A stretch of 64,000 nucleotides of DNA from Boswellia sacra. Taxonomy: Eukaryota; Streptophyta; Magnoliopsida; Sapindales; Burseraceae. The number at the start of each line of letters is the position of its first letter. The stretch's first letter is position 1. The stretch lies in NCBI GenBank assembly GCA_013180625.2, contig SNVD02004800.1, positions 62,001-126,000 on the forward strand. The letters are read 5' to 3'. Below the pieces are notes generated by a model. It did no database searches. It saw only the letters and a program-made list of their open reading frames with translations, and was not told the DNA's origin. The translations under genes were made by a program, and so were the position numbers. Shown one piece after another: positions 47,413 to 58,000 of the stretch.

Positions 47413-48064
47413 ATGGAGAAAACACCAACTCGGCGATTCCGCAATATATGCGTATTTTGCGGATCGCAATTTGGTAAAGATGGAGAGTTTACCACAGCAG
47501 CTCTTGATCTTGGTAGGACATTAGCTGCGAGGGGTATTAATTTGATTTATGGAGGGGGTAGTCTTGGGTTAATGGGGTGTGTGTCGACAGCTGCATCCCT
47601 AGGAGGGAGCAAAGTTCTCGGCATTATCCCTAAACCATTAGCTGTACGAGATATCGTAGGCAACACCATGGGGGAAGAGTTACAGGTTTCTAGTATGCAT
47701 GAGCGTATTGCACATATGGTCATTAAATCTGATGCATTTATAGCTTTGCCCGGTGGTTATGGTACATTAGAGGAGATATTTCAAATCACCTCTTGGGCAC
47801 AGCTAAACATCCATCGGAAACCCATTGGTTTGTTAAATGTCAATAATTTTTTTGATGGTTTGTTGTCTTTTCTTGATCAAGCAGTAGAAAAAAAACTTCA
47901 TCTCACAGTCGGCGAGGCAAATCCTGGTTGCAGCTTCAACGGCAGGGGAGTTAATTGACAAACTACAAGAATTCGTCTACTCGCCTGATCCAACAACAGC
48001 TCGGATTGATTGGTTTGGAGATGGCAATAAGAGGCGTAAACTGGATTTAACGCTCCATCTGTAA
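47413..48064 (+). pseudogene. LONELY GUY-type cytokinin riboside monophosphate phosphoribohydrolase, intronless, one frameshift
   Basis: LOG enzymes cleave cytokinin nucleotides to active free-base cytokinins. The first 181 codons (47413-47958) contain the whole Rossmann-like core: ICVFCGSQFGK (about residues 11-22), INLIYGGGSLGLMG (about 41-54), MHERIAHM, DAFIALPGGYGTLEEIFQ (the catalytic PGGxGTxxE motif), then WAQLNIHRKPIGLLNV and LLSFLDQAV. Near 47905 the frame shifts; the expected C-terminus (ARQILVAASTAGELIDKL, ending with TAA at 48064) is in another frame, so the present product ends in 20 or so unrelated residues. Usual plant LOGs are about 210-225 aa and have several introns; none is here, suggesting capture from an mRNA copy. 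In MHERIAHM the Lys usual after the Arg is Ile. Activity of the truncated form is uncertain. Confidence 0.85.
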
Positions 48065-50043
48065 TCTCTATCTGCTGGTTTGCTTTGTTTTTGTTTGCTT
48101 TCTTTTTATTGTGTTTATTTGAGAGTTTTCATGTTATTTCTTTTTAGCTTTTTCAGGTTATTTCTTTCGTCCCAGGTAATATTTTCTAATCTCGGTTTTT
48201 AGAGTGGTGGCTTAAAAAGTTCAAGTTCTCTTGAAACGCATTCTGGATCTCTTCAATCCATAATGGCTGAATAAGGAGGCTAACTTCTAAACCTTTTAGA
48301 CCCATTCTAACTGACTTGTTTGTGTTTGCTGATTTGTTGGACTTTATTATTTTCTGAGTAAGTTTAGTTTTATGTAATTTCGAGTTGTTGTGTGTTTTTG
48401 TCTTTATCAGTTTCGATTCGAAAAAAAAAAACATTGTGGAAAAACCTGAGAATGGCAGAATATGGGGTTTTCTTAACTCTTGAAACGCATTCTCTCTCAA
48501 TAAATCTGTAGTTTGTTTATTTCATGTTGTTTGAAGTGTCTTGTTTCTTGTTTTGTTCTTTCATAATAAAGGTATATAGGCTGGAAACCTTAAGTCTGCG
48601 GGCTACTGGTCCTAAGGATTGTTGAAATATACAATCTTGACTCAGGTGTAACAACGCCACGTACCTCTTTTCTTGCATTTTGTGGGTCGATGATAAGATA
48701 ATGATTGAATTAAGAATAACTCTTGGAAAATGATAAATGATGCATGGATCTGTGTGCTTGAAATGTTTATTGGTTTTCGCTTTGCCTTTGATTCCTTGCG
48801 CAACATTGAGCACTGAGCTATTATCACTGAGTTATTTGTTCACTTAGAGAAAGTTTATGTAATTTAAATGTTTCTTCAGATTTCAATGAATTCTAGAACT
48901 TGTTTGATGGTCACTCGAGGCGAAATCCTAGACTGTGCAACATTGGGGAAATGATTTAGGCCATCTTTGGACCGTTTGAGCCTTAATAGCCAACCTTGAC
49001 TGAAATTGATCCCTAGTTACCCCTTTGAGCCTCTGTAAGCCTTTTTCTTTGTTAACTCACTAAAAGATTTCCTAACCTCAAATGAATTTGTTCCAAACAG
49101 TTTATCCCTTACCTATGAGCATGTAGATCATTCACAATTAAATTTTGAGCTATGTTCTGGTTTTGGGAAGTTAGAGGAGGTTGGGATGTGTCATGAGCAA
49201 TGCAAGTGAGTTCTATTATGTTTGAAAAAAAAAAGAAAAAAAAAAAACCAATCTGTACTTATCGTCCACGTACTTACACATTGAGGACAATGTGTTGTTT
49301 AAGTGTGGGGGAGGGGAAATGTAATAAAAAAAAAGAAGAAAAAAAAAGAAAAAAAAAGAACAAAAGAAGAAGAATAAGAGATCTATACCCTTAAGTGTTC
49401 TTAAAAAGAATGAAACAACAAAGTGTGGGGGTGTAGTTTTCTTTTGTTTTCTGCAAAAAAAAAAAAAGAGATTGAGTGTTCTAAATAAGTTTGGGGGAGT
49501 AACCTGGTGAATTGAAATGAAGTTGTGTTATAGGGTTGAGCTCTACATAGTCTTGAATGATTTATGTGTTTGTGGGTGATTTGAGCCAAATTATTATCCT
49601 TTATCATACCTTCACCCAAGCCAAACGTTACAAGCTTAATAAAGTCCTACTTGATCCTTGGTGTTGTGCATGTCTACATTAGTGGAGAGTGACTTGAAAG
49701 CAGGCCTATGGAGTTCATTTATACACACATCTTCAATATTAAATATGATTCATTTTTATGCATAAACTCATCCGGGTTACAAGTGATTAGGTGAGAATGG
49801 CTCTACACACACACACTGAGGAATTGAAGTGAAGCGAAACTAATCTTTCGAGATAAAATTGTTGATCAAGTGCATTATTTTGAAGTTTTCCTTGGGTTAT
49901 AATTAAGTACAATCTTTGAGGCCTATTTGCAAGATGAAGCATTTGTGTGTTTTAATTTTTTTTGTTGATTCTGTTTCGGTTTAGTTTTATTTCATATTGT
50001 CGTAGTTGCTCGAGGACTAGCAAAGTCTAAGTGTGGGGGAATT
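48065..50043 (+). other. 3' non-coding region of the cargo-bearing element with PPT
   Basis: No coding frame. It holds an A-run at 48421-48431 with a repeated CTCTTGAAACGCATTCT phrase on both sides (about 48229 and 48477). Purine runs occur near 49225 and 49325, as do several GTGTGGGGG tracts (49300, 49420, 49490). ACATTGAGGACAATGTG (about 49278) is typical of Athila/Tat 3' regions. The functional PPT is GTGTGGGGGAATT at 50031-50043, abutting the 3' LTR. Confidence 0.7.
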
Positions 50044-51459
50044 TGATAAGTGTCTATTTATATATCATTTTCATATCAATTCGTCCATGTTTCTTTGCTA
50101 TATTCCTTGGTATTTTTATGTTTTTGTGTGGTTTTGATGTTTGTAGGAGTTTTGGAGCAACTTGCACAAAAATGGAGTAAAACCCTTCATTTTCACCTCT
50201 GCTAGTCAACCAATTTCTCGGAGTTGATTGTATCGATATACAATTAACCGGATAACATGCTATATACCATTGAAAAGCTCTCGAAGTCTATTTTCTGGAG
50301 AAATTTACGGTTCACGAATTTATGTAGTGTACCGAAAGTTGTGATAAAAATGGTATGAGAAGTGTATATTTGTAATTCCATATATCACTGTAGCATGTTA
50401 TTAAATACGGGTTACTGTAGCAAGTTACTGTAGCAGAGTATATAAACACATTTTAGGGTTTTATTTTCATAACTTGAAGAGGGGAGAACGTGGAGGAGGC
50501 TGCATCTTTGGATTTCTCTCATCTCTTGGAGTTCTTGAAGGAGATTGAAGACTTGGAAAGAGGAAGAACTACAAATCCTAAGAGATTTCATCAAATTTGC
50601 TAAGTTTTCCCTTTCCCTTTCATTTTCTGGAATGTCTCCATATTGTATTGTATTTGTATTCTATCTGAATATGTGTAACTAAATCTGAATTGGTTGAGGG
50701 TGATTTCAAAGCCCTTGATATGGTTTTTGTGAATTGATTGTGCAAGGAATTGTTATCCAATTCTCTAATTGAAGTTGCTTGTATTTTCCCATGTTTAATG
50801 CTTATGATTGCTTGCTGGATTGTATTTGGGTGGCCAACTGAATATAATCTGGATATTGTCTATTGCTAGACTAGAAATCTTGATCCGTAATTGTCTTGAA
50901 TTTCTAATCATTAGTAGCAAAATTGTGATCAGAGATTGCAATTGGAGAATATAACCTAAGTTAAATAATCCGAGCTTGTGTGTTTATTGCTTAGATCAAC
51001 CTATCTTTCTTATCATAATGCATCCATTGAATTAAATTTAGAGAGCTTGTTCTAGGTTGTTTAATGGATAGAGATTAAATAAAGAGCTTGTTTTATTTAA
51101 CAACAAAGTAAGGAAAGATTGGGATAACAGAGCTTGTTGTTATCTACGGTTGATAACTTCAATGCTGTAATTGGATGACAATTCTACGATTAATTCGCAA
51201 ATCCATATCTTGTGGTAGAGAAGGATCCCTTAACCAGCTTTCTCCCATTGATTTTTCATTCAAATTTACTTTCTGTTTTGTTATTCTTTACTTGCATTCT
51301 TATTTCATTTAGTAAATCATTCAACAAAAATCCCCCCTGTTTAGTTTATTGTTGCTGGAAATAACAAATTCAATTAGAATCAATCCTCGTGGGAACGATA
51401 TCTTACTCATCACTTTATTACTTGTGCGACTAGTATACTTGCTAGTTTCGAACGCATCA
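50044..51459 (+). repeat. 3' LTR (1416 bp) of the cargo-bearing element
   Basis: It has the same length as the 5' LTR and differs at roughly 17 positions (for example AATTCGTCC versus AATTTGTCC, GGGTTACTG versus GGGGCACTG). TATATAAAC at 50439-50447 is a plausible promoter TATA box, with the R region beginning near 50470. Confidence 0.95.
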
Positions 51460-51464
51460 GCTTC

Positions 51465-51981
51465 TTTCTCAATTACATAAAACTTTGAAATGTCTCTTGC
51501 AACTGTTCTTCGTGAGGGAACTTCAAATTTTGGACAAGCCACCCGCATAAGACGACGAAATCCTTTATTCTCAACAAATCGAAATGGCAGCTCATCTATA
51601 ATTACCATCTCCACAAGTGCTCTCCTAATTGCTTCTTTATCAAATCCAATAGACACAAGATTGCTTGACATACCACTCTCTAAATTTTTGCCACCAAAAA
51701 AGAGAACTTTTTGTTTCTCATCTTACTCCGCATGTTGTTCACTCAAAACATATTTGGGGCACACATTCAAATGCTTCCACAAGTTAGTTGTGTCATGCTT
51801 TTACTGTCTGAAGCAAAACTTTTTCCACAATAGTTGCACACACATCTATTCCCACTAATTTTTTGAAATGATCCCACACTACCGAAACTTGAGGCTTCTT
51901 TCTCTTAGGTTTGAAAGATGTTGTTTGACAAGCAAATTCATTTGCTTGACCATTATTTAGGGAACCAGTTTGAGAAGCCAT
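51465..51981 (-). pseudogene. hAT transposase, N-terminal part with BED zinc finger
   Basis: It starts MASQTGSLNNGQANEFACQ at 51981. The BED-type finger is visible as SVVWDHFKKLVG followed, after a frameshift, by the CNYCGK-like pair. Downstream frames give FDKEAIRRALVEMVIIDELP, FRFVENKGFRRLM and PKFEVPSRRTVARDI, the conserved N-terminal block of plant hAT transposases. It stops at the LTR-element insertion and continues at 42261. Stops and frameshifts make it inactive. Confidence 0.83.
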
Positions 51982-52045
51982 AACTGAAAAAAATGCATTA
52001 AAATAAAATTAGTTTATTCATTAATAAGAAGTGTAAATATTCCTT

Positions 52046-52245
52046 TGCAACTAGCAAGTGTATAAAATGCATTAAGATAAAATTGAACCAGCAAGCAATC
52101 TATGCAACTGGCAAGCATTTTAAATGCATTAAGATAAAATTGAACCAACAAGCAATCTATGCAATCGGCAGGCATTTTAATTGCATTAAGATAAAATTGA
52201 ACCATATTCTGCTCCTATGCAACCAGCAAGCAATTTAAATGTATC
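52046..52245. repeat. 57-bp tandem repeat in the hAT 5' region, 3.5 copies
   Basis: Units start at 52046, 52103, 52160 and 52218 with TGCAA(C/T)..GCAAGC followed by TTTAAATGCATTAAGATAAA. It lies just upstream of the transposase start and related partial units continue to about 52430. It could serve as transposase-binding subterminal repeats. Confidence 0.8.
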
Positions 52246-52669
52246 CTTAAACAGATTGCATCTAGCAAGCTTATCTTATGCAACGATCAAGTAATTTAAA
52301 TAATTATGATAAAATCTAACTCATAAAAAGAACTGTATTATGAGAAAATCTAAGCATCCCTTAACAGAGAACAACCAGCAAACATATCCTTTGCAATCCA
52401 CAAGCAAATTAAATTGCATTACGATAAAACTGAACTCCTGAAAGGAAAGGCTATTTAGAAAAAAAATCTAAATGAATAATAAATAAAGAAGTAAAACTCT
52501 CTAACATAGAGAGATGAAAGGCAGCATGGTTAATTTGTCCATCTCAAAACTCAGATAAAATATGATTAAAGAGTCAAAAAGTATAAATCAATAAAAAAGT
52601 ATGAAAAAGATTGCAAAATATATATTATATTTTAGTTGGAATTAAAGTTCAGCCGTGAAGCCAGCCCGT

Positions 52670-53110
52670 AACTTATATTAATTCTATTGCATTAATAGAA
52701 TACATATTAATTCTACATGCATTAACTAAACATCTATTAATTTTATATGCATTAATATAATATATATTAATCATATATGCATTAATTGAATATATATTAA
52801 TTCTATACAGTACTGTTCGCATGCAAGTAAGCCCAATTTTAATTAACTAATAGTTTATTAATGCATATGCTTAATTAACAGATCTTCTTAATAGATTACA
52901 CATATGCCAACATAAAGCAGCCACAATGCTATGAGTAAGCCACACACTCTGTCTTTGTCTTTTCTTTGGCCCATTTGGATAAAGTCTACCCTTACATAGC
53001 AATTAGGTAATTAACCTTGACTACTTTGTGTTGTACATACTACCTAACGCCATAAAGAAAAACCTTGACTACTTTGTGTTGTACCTACTGCCTAAAACCA
53101 TAAAGAAAAA
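52670..53110. repeat. Two further short tandem repeats in the hAT 5' region
   Basis: About 52670-52810 holds four to five copies of a unit of about 32 bp built on ATATTAATTCTATATGCATTAA. At 53013-53108 there are two 48-bp copies beginning AACCTTGACTACTTTGTGTT. No coding is seen. Confidence 0.7.
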
Positions 53111-53266
53111 GATGGTCTAAGTCTTTGAAGCATTTACTTCCATGACTTTTTCCTTCTACACTTGATTGCAATAATTAATGGAAATGCCAGCAAATAAAGC
53201 TAAGCTTATATCAAATAATTTTGGGAATTTAATTTTGTGTGTTATAAAAGTTAGATGACGTTTAGA

Positions 53267-53267
<1 letters not shown>

Positions 53268-53312
<45 letters not shown>
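53268..53312. repeat. (AC)n microsatellite
   Basis: About 22 uninterrupted AC units, with a shorter AC run near 53453-53472. Confidence 0.95.
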
Positions 53313-53314
<2 letters not shown>

Positions 53315-53530
53315 CATACTTATATATAAAATTATGTTGAAATTATATATAAAAGTTAGCAATTAATTAATTATATTATTATGACTTCATATGTCATCAT
53401 GAAGCTATAATTCCACCACTATGTTGCAGTTTGCACTTCCCTTTTATATATATACACACACACACACATACACGTATAGAAACCAGACCCTTCATGAACC
53501 AATTATATATTATATTAAAGCAGAGAAATA

Positions 53531-53944
53531 ATGAATAGTATAATGGAACATGAAGTAGAGGAGAGGCTTGTTCTAATGGTACATGACTTCATAGAACAGA
53601 ATCATCATTATCATCTCCTATAAGTTCCATCACCTCCTCGATCTTTTCTTAATAACAATCTTCCCAGTTGCTTAGTTTTATAGGTACCAGCCGCTGCTTT
53701 ATTTAATTTTCCAGCAATTTTTAATTTCTGCTTGATATTACAGAATTATATTTTATATGCTTTGTTTTTTGCTTTTTTGTTTTGTTTTAGGAGATTATTG
53801 GGGGTAGAATAGAAGCTGAGAGTGAAGTGGATAAAGAGAAATCTAGTGGCTTGAAGAAGTGGTTAATAATGAAGCTTAGAATGGATGGATTTAATGCTTC
53901 TCTACACAAAACTTCTTGGCTCACTTCCTTTGGTCGCTGTGCAG
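53531..53944 (+). pseudogene. Captured fragment of a DUF506 (PDDEXK-like) plant gene with an intron
   Basis: A first exon-like piece starts at ATG 53531 (MNSIMEHEVEERLVLMVHDF) and is followed by intron-like T-rich DNA ending TTTTGTTTTAG at 53790. The second exon (53791-53944) reads EIIGGRIEAE... then LKKWLIMKLRMDGFNASLHK and TSWLTSFGRCAG, and ends at a GT donor (GCAG|GTTTGT). The MKLRxDGxxASLxxTSW block is the signature of DUF506 family proteins. A stop ends exon 1 (CTCCTATAA) unless an unseen splice site precedes it. The fragment keeps an intron, so it was copied at the DNA level, and it is opposite to the hAT transposase. No complete protein can be made. Confidence 0.6.
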
Positions 53945-55028
53945 GTTTGTACATATAATTAAATTGAATAAAATTGGTTTTTGATTAGGGCATTATTTTA
54001 GTCTTTCATGAAGCAATTTGTTTTAAAAAAAAAACAATTTTTTTTCTTAACTTTCAAGGATTGGTTTAATTAATTAATCACCACTATGATTCTTTTTGTA
54101 CCCTTTTTATATCTTATCTCTTGCTACACTTTGAAACCAAAGAACAATTATTTTACATCACTGGATTAATAAAATCATAAGAGCAAAAAGTTGACCTGGA
54201 AAAATGATGCAAACCAACCTTCAAATTGCAATTTTATGCTCTCCTGTCATCACCAACTAGTTCCACGACCATAAGAGACAAAGTGAAAGGCCTTTCTGAC
54301 ACATTGCTTAATCATGAGTTCCTTTCCACATGCATGGAGAATTGGAGATATCAATTGATCATCTACGACATTAAATGACAAACATTAGTCAAAATCAGAA
54401 GGAAAAAAACCAGCAACCAATCAACATCACCATTATAAAGTATAAAGAGAAAAAACACTTTCCATTTTCCTATCTTTAAAATTTTTGGCTTCACAAAGAC
54501 ATGAAATTTTACCTAGTCAAAGAGACAAACGAAACAAACGAACAAGGTGGAGTCATGGCGAGCCACTGTCAACCTTTGAGGTTGACCATGATCAGAATAT
54601 AGTCACTGGCACATTGAAGTCAAGCAGCAAGAAGAGAGGATGTTGAAGTCGAGTGAGAGAACATTGAAGTTGAGTAAGAGTGATAAGGTTGCTAGGGTTT
54701 GAAAAGTGAAGGCACGAAGCTATAAAGATATATATATATATATATATATATATACGGTAATTGGTGAGATTTACAATAACATTTTTTACACATCCAATTA
54801 AATTATGCCACATGGAAAACTAAATTCTTTTTAATAAAAAAATGTTCGGGTCGAGTATAAATCGGGTTTATATAACTTTACCCGAAATCGAGTCGACTAA
54901 TATTGGGTACACTAAAATTATAACCGATTTCGGTTATTTTTTCTTCCCTACCTGATCATACCCGAGTCGGGTCGGGTAAACCCGATCGGGTTCCATCAGG
55001 TCGGGTCGGGGAATTATGCCCACCCCTA
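53945..55028. other. hAT 5' terminal region
   Basis: Non-coding. It may include flanking intron sequence of the DUF506 donor (53945-54500), a (TA)n run at 54729-54755, and the CGGGTCGGGT-rich subterminal zone (54840-55015). Confidence 0.5.
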
Positions 55029-58000
55029 TGCCAAGCAACTAGATTATTCCTAAGATAAAAACAACCTTCTGTAGTGCTTTTTCTATCATCTACATTCCTA
55101 GCCCAATCAGCATCACTATAACCTGCAAGACATAAATTTATGTCTTTAAAAAATCAAATTCCAGAATCTATTGTCCCATGAACATACCTAATCAATCTTT
55201 TGATTGTAGCAAGGTGTTATCCTTTCAGACATGACTAGAAATGGGCACACAGACCAACACTGAAGCTGATATCAGGTCTGCTCATTGTGAGATACAAAAG
55301 ACTTCCAAGTATGCTTCTATACAGACTTGGATCCACATTATTACCTGTATTATCTCTTGACAATTTGAGATTAGTAGCAAAAGGTATTCTCATTGGTTTA
55401 GCTTTGTCCAATTCAAACTTTTGTACCAAGTTTCTAGCATACTTAGTTTGTGAAATAAAAATTCGATCATCAAGTTGCTTAACTTAGAGATCTAGAAAGA
55501 AAGTAAGCTCACCTACCATACTCATCTAAATTCACCCTACATAAGCTCAACAAACTCATTAGTTTTATTTTCTTAAGTACAACCAAACACAATGTCATCA
55601 ACATAAATTTGAGCCATAATAATATAACTAGATGTATGTTTTATGAATAAAGTTTTATCGTTACTCGCTCTAATATATCCATTAGCAAGAAGAAAGGTTG
55701 TTAACCTCTCATAACAAGCTCTTAGAGTTTGTTTCAACCTATATAATGCCTTTTTCAGTTTATACACATAGGTTGGATGTTTTGGATCCACAAAACCCTG
55801 TGGTTGCTCAACAAAAGCTTCTTCATTACGGATGAGATTCGAAAAGGCTATTTTAACATCCATTTGATAAAGCTTCAATTTGAGTAAACAAGCAATAGCA
55901 AGCAATAATCTGATTAACTCTAGCCTTGCTACTGGTGCAAAAGTCTTATCAAAATTAACTCCCTCAATTTGAGTATAGCTTTGAGCAACTAGCCTAGTTT
56001 TGTTTCTAACCACTTGACCATTTTCATCACTCTTGTTTCTAAAAGTCCATTTGGTTCCTACTACATTTGAGTTTTCAAGTCTAGGAACTAACATCTAAAC
56101 ATCATTCCTTTCAAATTGACTAAACTCTTCTTGCATTGCTTAAATCCAAGCATCATCTTTAAGAGCTTTATTGATATTTTTGGGTTCAATGAGAGAAATA
56201 TAACAAGTAAAACTCAATTGATTTTTCAACTTTCTCCTTGTTCTCATACCTTCTTTAGGGCTTCCAATGATTGACGTAGTGGGATGTGTCTTCTGAATCT
56301 AAGTTGAGGGGTCTTTGTTATTGGAATCATCCATTAATTCTTCTCTGCTCAAATCTTTGCTATTAGATATGGTAGTTCTATTTGTCTTGACTTCACTGGT
56401 TTCTCCGGATGTGACTGGAACTGTCAGTTCTGCAATTTTTGGATTTTTTTCCATCAGCTGACCTTGAGAAGCTTTCTATGATTTCTTCCTACAAAATTTT
56501 ACAAATCATTGAGATCATGAAATAAAACATTAGAGAACTCTATTATTATTTCAATTCTCAAGTTGTACACCTATAAGCTTTGCTATTTAATGAATAGCCT
56601 AAGAATGCCCCATCATCACTCTTTGCATCAAAATTTTCAAGCTGCTTTTTGTCATTGATTATATAGCACCTACAACCAAACATACAGAAATATTTAAGGT
56701 TAGATTTTCTTTCTTTCAGTGACTCATAAGGGGTTTGACTTGTTCCAGGCCTTAGTAACACCCTATTGATGATATAACATAGTGTTTAAAGCTTCTCCCC
56801 GTAGCCTTTTGTGAGCTTCTTGCTATTCAGCATTACCTTGCAATCTCCTGTAATGTTCTGTTCTTTCTCTTAACCACCCTATTATGTTCTGTTGTTTTTG
56901 GTGCAGAAAACTCATGAGCAATGCCATGAAGCTTAGAAAAGTCTACAAAGTTCTCCTTCTCAAATTCCTTGCCATGGTCACTTCTAGTTCTGACCATCCT
57001 TCCAATGTTTTTATTCTGCTCAGTTTCCAACCTAGCACAAAAATTTCTAAACACTTCAAATGCATCAGATTCCTCTTTAACAAAATCAATCCAAGTATAT
57101 CTAGAATAATCATCAACACATACAAACATATACCTTTTGCCCGAAATGCTTTGAACTTGCATTGGACCTATGAGATCCATCTGTAATAATTCAGGGGTTT
57201 TTGAAGTATTAAGGTATGAATTGGAATCTTGTGCACTTTTTATTTGCTCGCCTCTTTGACATGGACTACAAATAACATCAAGTTTTTGTTCAAATTTAGG
57301 CATACCTCTTACTACTCCATCTTAGTTAACTTAACTAATTCTTTGTAATTCATCTGTCCTAGTTTTTGATTCCACAGTTCAATATTAGATCATCTTAGCA
57401 TGCAATGCATTCAGTTTGGTTAGCAAATAATAGTTATCATTAGACCTACTTCCTTATAGAATGCAATTGTTTTTAGAATCAAGTATCATACATTTTTTGT
57501 GTGTGAATTCAACAGTGTATTTGTCATCACAAATCTGACTAATGCTCAACAAATTAGCTTTTAGACCATCAACAAATAAAACATCATCAAATTTAAGCAA
57601 GCCATCAACACATTTTATCTACTATCTTACTCTTTACACCCATCTTTAAAAGTGATTGAGCCATGATTGCAAGTTCTAAAATTTGTTAGAAATTTTTTGT
57701 TACCTATCATATGTCTTGAACAACCACTATTAAAGTACCAAGAGTCATTAGTAGAAGCATTAAGAATAGTTAGTGCAATATTACATTTAGTAACCTATTT
57801 CTTAACCCGTTCCTATTGTGTCCTCCAACACCACAGAAATAGCAAATAGGAACAAATTTCTTAGGCTGACTCGAGTTAGATTTCACAAAATGAGATAAAG
57901 TGCTATGATAAGAGCTTTGCGGTGAAATGCTTTTACCTTTCTTACCTGTCTCTGGAGATGAATTTGTATCTTTTGGACTTGAATTTGACTTGTTGCTTGA

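Larger units (their letters stand above)
42267..51459 (+). mobile_element. Young Ty3/gypsy (Athila/Tat-like) LTR element carrying two non-retroviral ORFs
   Basis: Two 1416-bp LTRs (TGATAAG...CGCATCA) are flanked by a perfect 5-bp duplication GCTTC (42262-42266 and 51460-51464). A PBS to tRNA-Asp lies at 43689 and a PPT (GTGTGGGGGA) just before the 3' LTR. The LTRs differ at about 17 positions by eye (about 99% identity). Internally there are only a gag remnant, the protease and the first residues of the RT region. RT proper, RNase H and integrase are gone. In their place are a basic Cys-rich ORF, a 66-bp repeat block and a LOG-like ORF, followed by about 2 kb of non-coding sequence. The element is non-autonomous but structurally mobile. 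Confidence 0.92.
39414..55028 (-). mobile_element. hAT transposon inserted in copia RNase H, itself split by an LTR element
   Basis: Termini are TAGGGGTGGGCAT at 39414 and the inverted ATGCCCACCCCTA ending at 55028. The subterminal regions are rich in CGGGTCGGGT on both sides (39430-39480 and 54840-55015). The target duplication is TGCCAAGC at 55029-55036 and TG-CAAGC (one base lost) at 39407-39413, the 8 bp typical of hAT. Transposase coding is on the minus strand, interrupted at 42262/51464. The 3 kb upstream of the transposase holds tandem repeats and a fragment of a host DUF506 gene. Its unnested length is about 6.4 kb. Confidence 0.87.

Noticed and set aside
49200..49394. Lys-rich 64-codon ORF in the 3' part of the young LTR element
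   Set aside because: Produced by poly-A/purine runs; no conserved feature.
53156..53362. ORF with a run of Val-Cys repeats
   Set aside because: Direct translation of the (AC)n microsatellite.
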